Source: Lactarius indigo
Taxonomy: Eukaryota; Basidiomycota; Agaricomycetes; Russulales; Russulaceae
Assembly (NCBI GenBank): GCA_025766275.1
Contig: JAFKAC010000032.1
Location: 558,001-622,000 of the forward strand
Reading direction: 5' to 3'
Length of the DNA stretch: 64,000 bases
Shown here one piece after another: positions 11,543 to 23,737 of this stretch (position 1 is the stretch's first letter; every line of letters begins with the position of its first letter). A model generated the notes under the pieces. The model had not been told where the DNA came from and did no database searches. It was given only the letters and a program-made list of their open reading frames with translations. Made by a program: the position numbers and the translations under genes.

Positions 11543-12292
11543 ATGGTTCCTACCCCGCCCGCGGTGCTGCCGATGGTCGGGTCGGTGCTGATCGTCGTCA
11601 GCGTATTTATTTATGCTCTTTCTTTTTTTTTTTTGTCTCTGACTTTTCCACTCTTTTTCTTTTTCTCCCCCCCTTTTTTTCCACTCTTTCATTCTCTCCC
11701 TCCTCCCTCCCCTCTCGCATTGTGACGTACGGGCGTTGCAAGTGGGTGATGAGTGCTGGGATCCGTGGTGATATATGAGTTTGTTCGGATGCATATGACA
11801 TTGGGACGTGATATGATGATGTGATGATTTTACTGATGCCCGAGCCCTCGACCGTTTGGTGTGAAGTACGGATTATCGAAAATTTCTTCCTTCCATTATT
11901 ATTTATTCGCTTTGCGTTTTGTCGATTGACTTTTGTACATTTTAACCGATGAAAGGAAGCGCTGCACTCTTTACACAACATGACAAGCGATACGAATATG
12001 TTAGTGCAAGTCGCGCTATTTAAAATTGCATTGATTAATTGGGGCCTGGAAAGGCACAGGTCTGACCACATACGCAACAGGCACCGTCATCAGAAGTAAG
12101 TCATGGGCGACGTGCTCGGCGTTCTCGGAGCCGGCGCTCTAGTGGGATCATCTTGGGTCCTGCCATAAATATTGGCAGTTACGTGGCGGTGAACGGTACA
12201 TACAACAGGTACTACAAAAAAATGCAAACTCCCGGACAGTGAGAGCGTAAAGAATGGGAAGCCTGCCCACTGTGCCGAACTGGTGCTGCTCA
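11543..12292. other. Intergenic, convergent 3' ends
   Basis: Tail-to-tail gap between the F-BAR gene and P450-A. It contains a long pyrimidine-rich stretch (about 11618-11705, T and C runs) that probably belongs to the 3' UTR of the F-BAR gene. No gene is supported. Confidence 0.45.
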
Positions 12293-14476
12293 TCAAGCCA
12301 AATCACTCGCCCTTATCAAGTCCTCTGCGAGATTATCTCTCGGAGTGATAGCGCACTCAAACTGGGGTACGTGGCTGTCAGGCAGAAAATTAACTCTACC
12401 GTGTTTCAAATAGCGCTACTACTTGTACTCACATCACAATCTCGCTCTGGACCGACGAGGTCGCAGCGACTGCGACGGGAATCTCGTTCCCATCCTTGTC
12501 CTTAGCCCTCGTCACGTCGAACACGGACAACACGGACGCTGTTACGACGAAGAGCGTCGCGGCGACAAAGTGGCGTCCTGGGCAGATCCGCCTGCCGACG
12601 CCAAATGCCAGCTGGATCGCGGGGTCGTCACGGAAGGACCCATCCTCGTCGAGGAAGCGATCGGGATTGAATGCCTCTGGGTCCGGGTACAGCTCCGGGT
12701 TGTGCAGGACGGCCCTGTGGCCCCCTTTACTCATCAGAACGATTATCTCGAAAGTGACGCTTTTTGTAAAAACGCAAACCATGCATCGGCTATGATCATG
12801 GAACCTATCGGGGGGAGCGATTCAGATTGTGAGTTCGGGTCCCAAGACGCGCTCACAAACCTTTCGGAATGAAGTAGCCTCTGTAGACGTCGTCGTCGGT
12901 TGAGGAGTGGGGGCCGCCTTGAGGAGACATTCAGCGGGCTAATTCAGAAATCGTGAATCGGGCAAAATCGCACCCATTGGTGCCACCATATGCCACCTCA
13001 ACAACTCCTTGCTCATCGCTTCTATGTACGGAAGACGCGGCTTGTCATCGTACGTCGGCAGTCTGTCTCTTGAGATCACAGAGTCGAGTTCTGCCTGCGC
13101 TCGTTTCTGTACCTCTGGGTAAAGGACAAGCGCGAGGAACAGAGAACACATTGTGGATACGGTCTGAATGTCGCCCGTCAGCCAAGAAGCAAGCTACGGC
13201 GATATGGATAACACGTGCCGTGTCTGAACCGGCTGGTGCTTGGGGTGAGCACTGTGTGCATTAGCTCCGGATAAACACGCAATGAATTCACCTTGGAACA
13301 TAGACCCTAGGGTGTTTGTGATGACTTCCTCTGCCCATTGGCGTTCCGGACCACTAAGAAGCTCTGCCTCTTGGAGGAATTCACTTGCTAAAGACGGTAT
13401 CGCGCTGCCATCGCGCTGGCGTTCCATCAGTAAAGACAAATTGCCAGAATGTTACTCAGTTCATACCATGGAGTTCTTCACGAAGTCCATGGGCTCGTTC
13501 TTCATCCTCAGGCCCAACTCCCTACATTCACTTGCCAGTGGCTCATACTTGAAAAAAGGGACCCACGAGGGGAGGCGCCGAACTGGATATAGCCATGAGA
13601 TGCTCGAGAACAATAAATGGCGAAAGAAACCGTACGAAGCGGGAAATTATTTACTAGTGCCGCTCCAGGTAGGGCGAGCCGCGACATGATTTCACCGGTC
13701 CTCGTTGCTGGCATCAAAATGTCGTCGTTCTCTTTCAAGTCGTACCCATAAGCGAGGTGCATGATAAGTTTTCCTTGAAGTCTGGGAGTGAGTCAATACA
13801 TGTTTGTTAAGCAAGTTAGGCGATGAGACCAACTGGTCGACATGTTCCCGGAAGTCCTTCGGTTTGGAAAGCAGCTGGCTCAGGAATATGCGCGTCTTTT
13901 CCTCCATCATACTTAGCCGAAGGGCTGTTTCTCCAGGGCGAAGACTCCGATCCAACAACTTGCGGCCATCACGCCAATATTTTCCTTTTCTCACAGCGGG
14001 CAAGATCCAATCGACGCCCATTCTGAGAAATATGGGCGGTCGGTACCCAAGGCAAGGCAACGAAATGATAAAGGGTCTAAGCGAACGCACATCTCGAAGA
14101 TCGGAAACGGCATTCGATCCGCGTACAGCTCTCCACGTCTTTCGAGTAATTCCTTGATGGCCGTCGGCGAACACAGAACGACGACTACTTGGCCCAAAAC
14201 TTGAAGGCATATGACATCGCCTAGTAAAAATATACGTTTAGAGAATACACATCAGGAGAGGTTAGTCCTACCGTATTTCTTGGACATATTCGCGTAGGCT
14301 AACCAAGGAGAGAGCTTTGGGACATCCAGGAGATTGCCAATAATAGGCCAAGATGGGGGTCCAGGGGGATATGGGCGACCTCTTCGTCTTCTGTGGTCAC
14401 GAAAGGCGAGGAGGAGGTAAAGTAATCCAAAGAAGGCAAGGGAGTCAATTGCTGTGACGAGAGAGAGCTGCATCAC
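12293..14476 (-). CDS. Cytochrome P450 A (O-methylsterigmatocystin-oxidoreductase-like)
   Basis: ER-anchored haem monooxygenase of a basidiomycete family usually annotated as O-methylsterigmatocystin oxidoreductase-like; substrate unknown. The start MMQLSLVTAIDS gives one N-terminal membrane helix, then the proline hinge YPPGPPSWPIIGNLL. Later exons carry the I-helix motif AGSDTT (a 14-nt micro-exon, 13219-13232), the K-helix E-x-x-R (KELLRW), PEAFNPDRF and the haem loop FGVGRRICPGRH with its cysteine ligand. The last exon ends FECAITPRDN...ASDLA at TGA 12293-12295. All introns can be placed GT-AG, except the one after the micro-exon, which begins GC. No stop or frameshift was found, so it looks intact. 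It is divergent from C and, with B, mirrors the E-F pair. Confidence 0.85.
13219..13232 (-). other. P450-A 14-nt micro-exon with GC donor
   Basis: Fourteen bases, joined to the G before the upstream intron and the ACC after the downstream one, spell Ala-Gly-Ser-Asp-Thr-Thr, the oxygen-activation motif of the I helix. The upstream acceptor is CACCAG. The downstream intron begins GCACGT and ends TTCAG. Confidence 0.75.
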
Positions 14477-15251
14477 GAATTAGGTCACCTGTAAAAAGAC
14501 GGGGGGTCATAGATTTGGGGTAGATACAAAAACTACGAGAGCAGGAGCCTTTATAGCCGCACTTGCGCCTGTACCATATTGGATCGGACAGATGCTTGTA
14601 CAAGAACCCCATTTAGAAGTTGTGGAACTGACCCAACTTCTTTGTTGAGGTAGTGTTTCTCCGTCGTTTGACTGGAGATTCTGATAAGCCATTGACATAC
14701 ATGACGCGTTATGGATAAGTTAGAATAGAAAGTGGGTAGTCCCAAGAGTGTCACGTAGACGTGTGCGTGAAAATAGGAAGACAATAAGAGAGAGTAACAA
14801 AGCAGCAGGAGGCTGATGCCCTTTATAACGCGAAGCCCGAGGGTCGGTACTATACATAGTTGGTGGTGCCGCACTCAGGCTGACGCGCTGACGAATGGCG
14901 TCGGCCGGTGTCGGGCTGGCACAGGCCACTTTTCGCCGCATGTAGTCAGCGCTCGGTAGCGCTTATTTTGATCAGAATGGAACTGAATCGCTAAAAAGCG
15001 CGACTGCCTACAAACGTGTCCAACGGCAAGAAGTGAAGCCAAAAGCTCTCGATCCAGTGTCTAAGATACTGTAGGATACCACGAATCAAGCCACGAATAT
15101 ATGAAGCCACGCCGGATCACCTTCGTCATCATAATTGCCATTCGAACCGCAATTCGTCAAGCTACTCGAGCATACGAGCACAGCGAAAGCATTCGTTGCA
15201 ACTTGAATCCATGGGCTGTAGTAGCCTCATTCCCTTGCTCGTTCCCGGCTA
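14477..15251. promoter_or_regulatory. P450-A upstream region, homologous to that of P450-F
   Basis: The reverse complement of 14480-14580 closely matches the region just before P450-F (27580-27688), including the T-rich GTCTTTTT-CAGGTGACCTA segment before the ATG. P450-A has TATAAA (plus-strand tttata at 14550-14555) where F reads TCTAAA. A block near 15100-15220 also matches 27055-27190 in reverse. The duplicated unit therefore includes promoters as well as genes. No other gene is seen. Confidence 0.6.
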
Positions 15252-16404
15252 TCGATAGGGTGCAGACAGGTTCGAAGATTATGGCTTAATCTAATAAATG
15301 GGTCCTCAATATGTCCTTTTTTGGAAGGCGTTTTTATTCTCAACACGCCGTACCTAAGACTGATCGAGTACTTATTGCTTGATCACCTACTCACCATTAA
15401 CGAATACATTTGTTACAGAGTTGGTGGGCAGATAGCTGCGCACATGCGTAAGAGTGACTCTGTCGTCTCTGCGGTAACCCCCAGATTTATGCCATAGAAC
15501 ATAGGTTCAACAGAGTGGGGAGAATAGATGCTTGCAGGGCGTGCGTGATACGGGTGATATTCAAGCTAAGGTACTTGCCCTTATCAAGTCCTCTGCGAGC
15601 TTGTCTCTTGGCATAATAGAACACTCAAACTGCGGCGGGAAACTTCTAAGGGAGGTCATCAGATCAGCTACAAACGTACCAGATTCATCTCATAGGTAGA
15701 CTCGATTACTCACATGACGCCAACGGTATCGATGGACTCGGGGGGCGGCAATATGACCGGAATCTCGTTCCCATCCTTGTCTGAGGCCATCGTCACGTTC
15801 AACACGGACAACACCGATGCAGTTACGACGAAGAGTATCGTGTCGACGAAGTGGCGCCCCAGACATACTCGCCTGCCTGCACCAAATGCCAGCGAGATCA
15901 TCGGATCGTCGCGAAACTTTCCATCTTTATCGAGGAATCGATCGGGATTGAATGCCTCTGGGTCTGGATACAGCTCCGGGTCGTGGAGGACAGCCCTGTC
16001 AATCCTTCTCAGAACCTTCTCAGCGGCAACTATGTCGTGCGATTATTGCGCACCATATATTAGCTATGATCACAGTACCTACAGAGCGAGGGAATTTGAT
16101 TACGACTTCAGCCACCAGCGGAAGATACTTACGAACCTTTTGGAATAAAGTAGCCCTTGTAGAAGTCATCATCAGTTACCGCATGGGCAACACCTCACGT
16201 AGATGTTAGTGCACATAGCTGCTGACGAGTCGAAAGAACCTGCACCCTGTGGTATCACCATTTGCCACCTCAACAACTCTCTGCTCACCGCCTCTATGTA
16301 TGGAAGTCGTGACTTGTCATTGTACGTTGGCAACCTATCTCTTGAGATGACAGAGTCGAGTTCTGCTTGTGCTCGCTTCTGGACCTCTGGATACAGGGTG
16401 AGCG
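15252..16404 (-). repeat. Inverted repeat arm 1 (P450-B fragment plus 3' flank)
   Basis: Read on the - strand, 16404 to 15252 matches 29031 to 30179 on the + strand with only scattered substitutions. The match covers the last exons of P450-F and about 310 bp of 3' flank, ending at CCTATCGA. The inner breakpoint lies inside the exon after the I-helix intron, next to the residues TLYPEVQKRAQ. The two arms are oppositely oriented and about 12.6 kb apart. Confidence 0.8.
15561..16404 (-). pseudogene. P450-B, 5'-truncated cytochrome P450
   Basis: Only the C-terminal part remains: the exon beginning at TLYPEVQKRAQ, the K-helix (SRELLRWQ), the GYFIPKG and AVLHDPELYPDPEAF segments, the haem loop (FGAGRRVCLGRH) and the last exon ending at TGA 15561-15563. 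Membrane anchor, substrate-recognition regions and I helix are missing, so it cannot make a working P450. The surviving exons and splice sites look intact and are nearly identical to those of P450-F. The haem loop has Leu where F has Pro after the cysteine. This is a recent duplicate cut at an exon-internal breakpoint. Confidence 0.8.
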
Positions 16405-16907
16405 CTGGCTGTCCTGAATGCCTGATGACGGTCGCACGACTCGCACTCAACGTCGAGTCCCACAGTCGGCCCAAGCGGACCGCATTCTTCGGAGTGTCTA
16501 GACCGTCTGCCCAAAAAGGATGTCCGAAATCCATGGGTCCGGCTTTCCGTTGAGACTAAATGTGAAGGTTGTTGCAACATATTGTCCAAAAATAACTTTT
16601 CTCGGCGGATTACCACTGTCCAGAAATAACCCCTCAAGATTCCCTCTCTAGTGGGCTTTGATCACCACTTTTTTTATGGTTCGTGGCACCATCTCGTAGC
16701 GGAGAGGGTAGGCTTTTTCCATTGGTAAAATAATCATTAAAATCGGATGCGTTGATGTAGAGCTAGACGTGCATCTATAAAAGTGTTGCAGCAGTGGACT
16801 AATAATAGTACTGTTCCAGTTCCTTGTCAGGAGAACGAACGGGAACTGCCAGATTCTTATATATAACAACGTCATGGCCCTTACTCCAGGCTCGCCCTCG
16901 TCTCGTC
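16405..16907. other. Junction sequence and P450-C promoter
   Basis: Sequence just beyond the breakpoint (16405-16560) has no counterpart in the other P450 loci that I could see. The part nearer 16907 is presumably the promoter of P450-C. No gene is supported. Confidence 0.4.
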
Positions 16908-19075
16908 ATGGCGTCCACCTTCATCACAGCGGTAGATGCTATCATGGCATCCCTTTTACTTCACCTCATAATCGCCTTCCGCGATCGCAGGAGAAGAGGA
17001 GGGCTCCCTTATCCACCTGGTCCAAAACCATGGCCAATAATCGGCAATTTACTCGACTCTCCGAAACAATTGCCATGGGTCGCGTACACAGAAATGTCCA
17101 AGAAACACGGTTTGTGTCATTGCGAGATGCTGTACACCCTTCACTGAAACTAGCTCGCACGTTCACAAGGCGACATTCTGTACCTTCACGTTTTTGGACA
17201 GTCTGTCGTGGTGCTCTGTTCCCCGTCCGCGGTCAAAGACCTAATTGAAAAACGCGGGGATATCTACTCGGATCGTCCTGCCTGGCCGATGCCCGAAATG
17301 TGCGCAGGGTCACTGTCTGTCGGCCGAGTTGCCGTTTCTGTGATACCCAGCTGACCGTCATCTGACGTCGTAGAATGGATGTAGATTGGCTCTTGGCTTT
17401 CAGCAGATATGGAGAGGGCTGGCGGGTTAGACGAAAGATCGCGGATCGCATCTTTCGTCCTGGTGCAATGTCTCTATACCACCGCAGGATAGAGGAAAAT
17501 ACACGCGTATTTCTGGGTCGGCTCTTCGTAGCTCCCGCAGACTTCCGCAGCCATATTGATTTGTCAGTACTTCTCTCCATTAGCTCATACGCTCGCTAGA
17601 AATGGCGGGGTCCCGCAGATCTCAAGGACGGCTTATCATGTCTCTCGTGTATGGGTACGACCTAAAGGAGAACGACGAAATAATCAAGGCTCCGGTGCAA
17701 CTGATCCACATGTTGAGTCTTTTAGTCCTACCTGGAGCAGCTCTAGTAAATCAATTCCCATTCCGTATGAATTCTCACTTCGTGAGCACTGTCAGGAACA
17801 ACTGATAACCGTCTTCAGTCCGACACATCCCTTCGTGGGTCCCTTGGCTCAGCTATGAGTCGCTAGCTCGGATAGGTAGGGATCTCGGTCAGAGGACAAT
17901 GAATGAACCGATCGATTTCGTGAAAAGTGCTATGGTTTGCAGTCATGACATTATTGATGTCGTACAGTGCATCTTAGCTGTAGCCATCTAGCGAGACGGA
18001 ACAGCAGTATCATCGCTGGCCCGTGATCAACTCCTGGAGGTGGAGAGTCTGAATGGCCCCGAGAGGCGAATGCAAGAGGACGTCGTAAAACGAGTACTGG
18101 GTTCCATGTATGAAGGTGAGTCATTCTATCTAATATGAACGAACGAGATGCTGACCGCGAACATCAGCCGGTTTGGACACAGTGCGTATTCGAGCCTTCG
18201 AGTCTCCTTCAACAATTGAGCATACCATCAGGTCACATCCACGACAACCTCCCTCTTCGTTGCACTTATCCTCTATCCAGAGGTGCAGAGGCGGGCGCAA
18301 GCTCAAATCGACTCTGTCGTATCGAGAGATAGGCTTCCAACTTTCGAGGACCGATCGCGTCTTCCATACATTGAGGCAATCTGCCATGAGTTGCTCAGGT
18401 GGCAAATGGTTGCACCCATAGGTGCGAATTCCTCTCCTGTTGGGGGACCAGTGTATCCCATCGTTTTTCCGAGGTTTCCCCCATGCATCAACCGAGGACA
18501 ATGTCTACCGAGGATTCTTCATTCCAAAAGGTTTGTCACGTCCCTAGATTGAAATAGCTGTGGACCACTGTTGACGATCGGCTTGGTAGGTTCAATGATG
18601 ATCGTTAACTCGTGGTGTGTACTATGAGTTGCCATACCCGTTAGTTTCCCAAGAAAAAGTTTTTAGGGGGATTCTACACAACCCAGACCTGTATCCGTAT
18701 CCGGAAACATTCAATCCCGAGCGATTCCTGAATGAAGATGGAACATTCCGAGACGACCCGATGATCTCTCTTGCATTTGGCGGTGGCAAGCGGATCTGCC
18801 CTGCGCGTCATTTGGTTAACATGTCACTTTTCATGATCGCCGCCTCTGTACTCTCTGTGTTCAACGTTAGCAAGGCGAAAGATGAGAATGGTCACGAAAT
18901 TCCAGTCAGTCCAATGGTCGAGGTCAACGCTATCGTATGGTGCGTGGTCCCTGCTGCGGCCATTTCTTGGCCCTTACTAGTGGACTCGTATAGCTACCCG
19001 GCGAAGTTCGAATGTTCTGTCACTCCAAGAGACAGGGTCGCAGAAGATTTGATTAGGGATAATGTTCAAGCTTGA
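16908..19075 (+). CDS. Cytochrome P450 C
   Basis: Haem monooxygenase of the same family as A, D, E and F but the most divergent member. ATG 16908 starts an N-terminal helix (MASTFITAVDAIMASLLLHL) and the hinge YPPGPKPWPIIGNLL. All GT-AG introns can be placed in phase from here to TGA 19073-19075. The I-helix motif AGLDTV is encoded by the 14-nt micro-exon at 18168-18181, here followed by a normal GT donor. The K-helix reads CHELLRW; the haem loop reads FGGGKRICPARH, with Ala replacing the usual Gly two residues after the cysteine, as in D. The C-terminus is FECSVTPRDR...DNVQA. It lies close to the truncated B copy, transcribed away from it. It looks complete; substrate unknown. Confidence 0.85.
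18168..18181 (+). other. P450-C 14-nt micro-exon with normal GT donor
   Basis: Same position and length as in the other copies, encoding the core of AGLDT. The next intron begins GTGCGT and ends CATCAG. This shows the GT state at the site where the other four complete copies have GC. Confidence 0.7.
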
Positions 19076-21584
19076 CGTTACATCCCTTGGCTCTTGGCTC
19101 TTGATAGTTGTACGAATATCCCACCTGACTTTTGAAATGTATTGTGCTTCTGAGTGGCTTAACGAAAAGTCGATTTAACTCCACTATTATCCAGGACAAC
19201 GTTCGAGAAGGATTGGGAGCTCTTTCTATCTAGCAATTTACCAGTAGGCTCTCGTCTCGTCCACCTTAATGGAATTAGCTAGTGAGACGATCACATGATA
19301 TTATCACGAGCCACTCGGTGCATACTTTAGCTCTGCGCCACTACACGCCTTTGTCTTTCTGCCCGTTTCAACCTAGGCCCAGGAGAGGCCATCCGCCGAG
19401 TTAGACCATAGGCGAGCCGCCTCTTAAATACCTTAACTCTGGAGCCCACACCTTGGCCCACATTGGCGTACTCTCTATAGGTGGAGCCACAAAGCTACCT
19501 CATCTAGTGTGAGAATTCCCAACTTGGTGATCCTCCTTGACTGGTCGAGACGGCGATAACTTGACACTCGACGCGGAGTTGCGGCCACGGCCCGGCCCAC
19601 TGCATCAGATCTGCATCAGACTTTCAGTTCCACCGTGAGCATAACATGAAATCAGTCCCTGAAATTACTTTATTGGGCGTCGAGCGGTCTTAGTTGGGGG
19701 AAAGAACCTCAGCTGTATGTGAACATAGTGATCCCTTTTGCGAAGGATGATCCAGAAGTGGATTGTATTTCCTTTTTTATTCGAGAACTACTTCCCTTGC
19801 TTCGCGGGGAAACCGAAAGTTACAGTATACTTGTCCGAGTCAAAACAATTTGAACTTGGTCTCCTCCTGATATGGGCCCCCTCCAGTTGACCATGAAACC
19901 ATCTGTCCCCAGCTCTGTCAACCGCCTTTGTGCGCTGTGCCATATGTGGAACCCCTTTAAGTCTTAGTCCTATCACAAGCCGCTTAACGCTAGGTCTTGA
20001 CTGGGCCCCTACATTCCTTTCAGAAGTAAAAAGACCCTCATATCAACAATGAAAGACACACCTGTATGCTTTTTGACGTCAAAGGGACGCTGTAGTTAAC
20101 AATTACGACTCGTGTTGGTAACGAGGGACGCAGACCTTGGGTACGCAATGGCTATGGAGTAGCTTGGCCACAGCACGTCACGCTATAAAAGCGACGCTCA
20201 CGAAACCGAAAACGACACCAGCATGGTCACGTAAAAGCAATGTCTGGACTCATTCACCAAGCCTCTGCGATCGCCGAAATTTGACAAATTACTTCCTCCG
20301 CAATTTGCTCGAAATATCTGCCGTTCACATCCCACAATCACTCATACGGACACCTACCAACCGCGATGAACTATCCCCACACCTTCTCGGCCGGTACGGA
20401 CTTACCTTGGGGACACGCTTACAATGACCCTTAGATCTCAACTCGTGAGCACATTTGTCCACACAATACGAGACGCTACCCACTAACGTTTGTCACAGAG
20501 TGTCGACTACACTACCACCGTCGCGGTCAGTAACATGTTCGGAAACAGAAACAATCTTGAAGATCTCACCGCAACAGACGCAACGACAATTGCTTCCGCC
20601 CCAGCGCCGCACCCTCTCGCTAGCGACAGCATATAAAAACGAAAATATCTTTGACCCACACACAAGTACGCAGTAAATGGTAATCGGCTGATGATGTTGC
20701 TCACCCTATTGTGTCACAGGACTTGGGCCCTTGCCATCGCTCGCTCAACGTTGGTCCTGAACCTGCATTTACCACGAACTCTTGTACTTGTAGTTCAAAG
20801 TAGTGACAGATGCTATTTCCTATCCATCGCCGCCCTCGACCCCATCGGCGTGTATGGGAATACGTGGTATGTGCGCTTCAGTGTTCGCGTGGGAAATGAC
20901 TCACCTAATATTCCAAGACATTCGTCCTACTGAGCACCACCGATAGGCATCGACATACGGGAACTAGTTAACAACAGTGGGGACGCTAGTATATCGGGGT
21001 GACCCTTGAAAAGCGAACGCAGAGACGTTTGAAACCTGAGTTGATGGCATTCCAGTGGCTGAACGAGGCAGTGATAGGAACGCCGAGCACCAGCTGGAGG
21101 CGGTGGGTCACCCATGAAGAGGACTCACCGCCGCATACCTGCTACTAGAACCCAGTAAAGGAACAACGATAAATCCAATGTGATGGGACGCGGAGAAGGA
21201 AGGTTGCGTCCACAGTAGGTGGGGGATTCGGAGTTTATCATCGATCCTTTCTGGGGCCTAGTATCACAGCGGGGTCAGTAGAAGTCCACGAGCAGGTCCG
21301 ATGGGCGAGTCAGTTGAAGTGGTACAGTAACTGAAGTTAGTGAACACGAAAAAAATAAGATGACAACCAAGATGACAACCAAAGCATGCCGATCTGATCT
21401 TGGCCAAGTGAACCACACGTGATCTATCTTGCACAGTGAGTCTCAAGCTCGGTTTGACTCGGAGGTCTCGCAAAATATGAGCGCTATATATATGAGCGTC
21501 TATCGGTTTGTACATACAGTACAGGTGCGTCTACTTATAGTTCTCTTGTCTACCCTGATCCTTGTCAGGTGACCTTGTTCGGAA
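19076..21584. other. 2.5-kb gene-poor gap in the P450 array
   Basis: No recognisable gene on either strand. Short open frames show no splice structure or family motif. Two TATA-like boxes (about 20182 and 20632) lead to nothing coding. The last 100 bp are the promoter of P450-D, with a TATATATA near 21485. It may hold remnants of a lost array member or old mobile DNA, but I see no direct evidence. Confidence 0.45.
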
Positions 21585-23737
21585 ATGCCGATCTCTCTCG
21601 TCACAGCGATCGACTGCCTCGCCCTCTCTGCATTTCTCTATACCCTCTTCGCCTTTCGTGACCACAGAAGGCGAAGGGGCTTCCCGTATCCTCCAGGACC
21701 TCCATCTTGGCCTGTCATCGGCAATTTCCGGGATGTCCCAAAATTCTCCCCCTGGTTAGCCTACGCGAATATGTCTAAGGAATACGGTAGGACCAACTTC
21801 TCCTGGCGTTTCTCCTCTGAACATTTATTTTTACTAGGCGATGTCGTGTGCCTTCAGGTTTTTGGCCAGGTAGTTGTTGCCCTATGTTCGTCGACAGCCA
21901 TCAAGGACTTGCTCGAAAGGCGTGGAGAGTTGTACGCGGATCGAACACCGATTCCAATCCTTGAAATGTTCGCCTGATCCTTTCCCTTCTCTCTCCCTGA
22001 GCACTGATTTTACCTATGTCTCAGAATGGATATGGATTGGATATTTCCACTTTCTAGAATGGGAAAACACTGGCGTGAAGGTAGAAGGCTATTGGATCGC
22101 AGCTTCCGACCTGGCGCAACGGCCTTGCATCGGCGTTTGATCGAGGAAAAGACACGCGGGTTTCTTGGCCAATTACTTGCCACCCCCGACGCCTTCCGCG
22201 AACACCTCAATCTGTTGGTCCTGTTGCCACAATTACCTGATAACTGTTAACCCGCGTTGCAGTCTTCAGGGAAAGCTTGTCATGCGCCTCACTTATGGAT
22301 ATGAATTGAAAGACAACGATGATATATTGGCACCGCCGAAGAGGATCGGTGAAATCTTAAAACCGTTCTTTTTGCCTGGAGCAGCATTGGTAAATCATCT
22401 CCCATTCCGTACGGTTCCTTCGCCTCCTACTGTCATTGAGTCCTCACGGCTATATTCAGTGCGACACCTCCCGTCGTGGGTTCCTTGGTTCAAGTATGAG
22501 CCACTGGCGAGCGAATGTAGGGAGCTGGCACGGAGGATGAAGAACGAGCCTATGGACTTCGTAAGGAACTCTATGGTATGGTGGCCAACATTCCGGCGAT
22601 TTACCTCTACTGATTGTTCGCCAGCGCGACGGCACCGCAGTACGGTCTCTAGCAACCGAATATCTCAAAGAGGCAGACCTTCTGAATGGCCTGGAACGTC
22701 AACAGGCGATGGAAGGTATCAACGATATTCTAGGGTCTCTGTTCCAAGGTAATTCCTTGGGTCATCTACGAATGTACATAGTGCTTATGTCGGGCGTCAG
22801 CTGGTTCAGATACGGCGCGTGTTCTCCCTATCCCCGTAGCTTGCTTCTTGGCTGACTCGCGACTTTCAGACCGTTTATTCTATAACATCGCTCTTCCTCG
22901 CGCTTATCCTTTATCCAGAGGTCCAGAAACGAGCGCAGGCAGAGCTTGACTCTGTCATCTCAAGAGATAGGCTGCCAACATACGATGACAAGCCACACCT
23001 ACCATATATAGAGGCGATCAGCAAAGAGTTGACTCGTTGGCATGTGGTGGCGCCAATGGGTGCGGGCTTCTCACTCATCAACAGCGACGTGTACTAACAT
23101 CTACATGGAGGTGTTCCCCACGCGCCAACTGATGATGACTTCTATAAAGGCTACTTTATTCCAAAAGGTTTGCAAGCATTCTTCAATGTTTCCCGAAATA
23201 ATCAAAATTCCTTCACTCTACAGGTGCCGTGGTCATGGTTAACGCATGGTGCGCGACGATCATATGTCACATTCGCTCTTCAGAAGGTTCTAAGGTGGAT
23301 TGACAGGGCTGTCCTACACGACCCCGAGCTATATCCCGACCCAGAGATATTCGATCCTAATCGCTTTCTCAACGAGGACGGAAGCTTCCGCGATGATCCG
23401 ACGATCTCGCTGGTATTTGGTGCAGGAAGGCGGATATGCCCAGCGCGCCACTTGGCCGACACGACACTCTTCATAGTGACGGCGTCGGTGTTGTCCATAT
23501 TCAACGTGACGAAGGCCAAAGACAAGGATGGGAACGAGATTCCGGTCGCAGTGCCTCCCCTTGACTCGATCCTACCCGATATTGCCATGTGAGTAATGAG
23601 GTTCGGAATGTGAACCCGGTACGTTTGTAGCTGATCTAGCGACCTCCCTTGAAAGCAATCCGCCGGAGTTTAAATGTTCTATTACGCCAAGAGATAAACT
23701 CGCAGAGGACTTGATAAGGGCAAGTGCCCTGGCTTGA
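21585..23737 (+). CDS. Cytochrome P450 D
   Basis: ATG 21585 begins MPISLVTAIDCLALSAFLY, a membrane anchor almost identical to that of E, followed by YPPGPPSWPVIGN. All introns place in the same positions as in F. The I-helix micro-exon is 22801-22814 (AGSDTT) followed by a GC donor. The K-helix reads KELTRWH, keeping E-x-x-R. The haem loop FGAGRRICPARH keeps Phe, Gly, Arg and Cys but has Ala for the usual Gly. The last exon ends FKCSITPRDK...ASALA at TGA 23735-23737. No disabling change was seen. D and E are tandem neighbours of the same orientation with related 3' flanks. Confidence 0.85.
22801..22814 (+). other. P450-D 14-nt micro-exon with GC donor
   Basis: Preceded by the acceptor GCGTCAG and followed by GCGCGT; the intron ends CTTTCAG. 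It encodes the core of AGSDTT when joined to its neighbours. Confidence 0.72.

Noticed and set aside
19076..21584. A possible degraded gene or tRNA in the P450 gap
   Set aside because: No cloverleaf, family motif or spliced frame could be supported.
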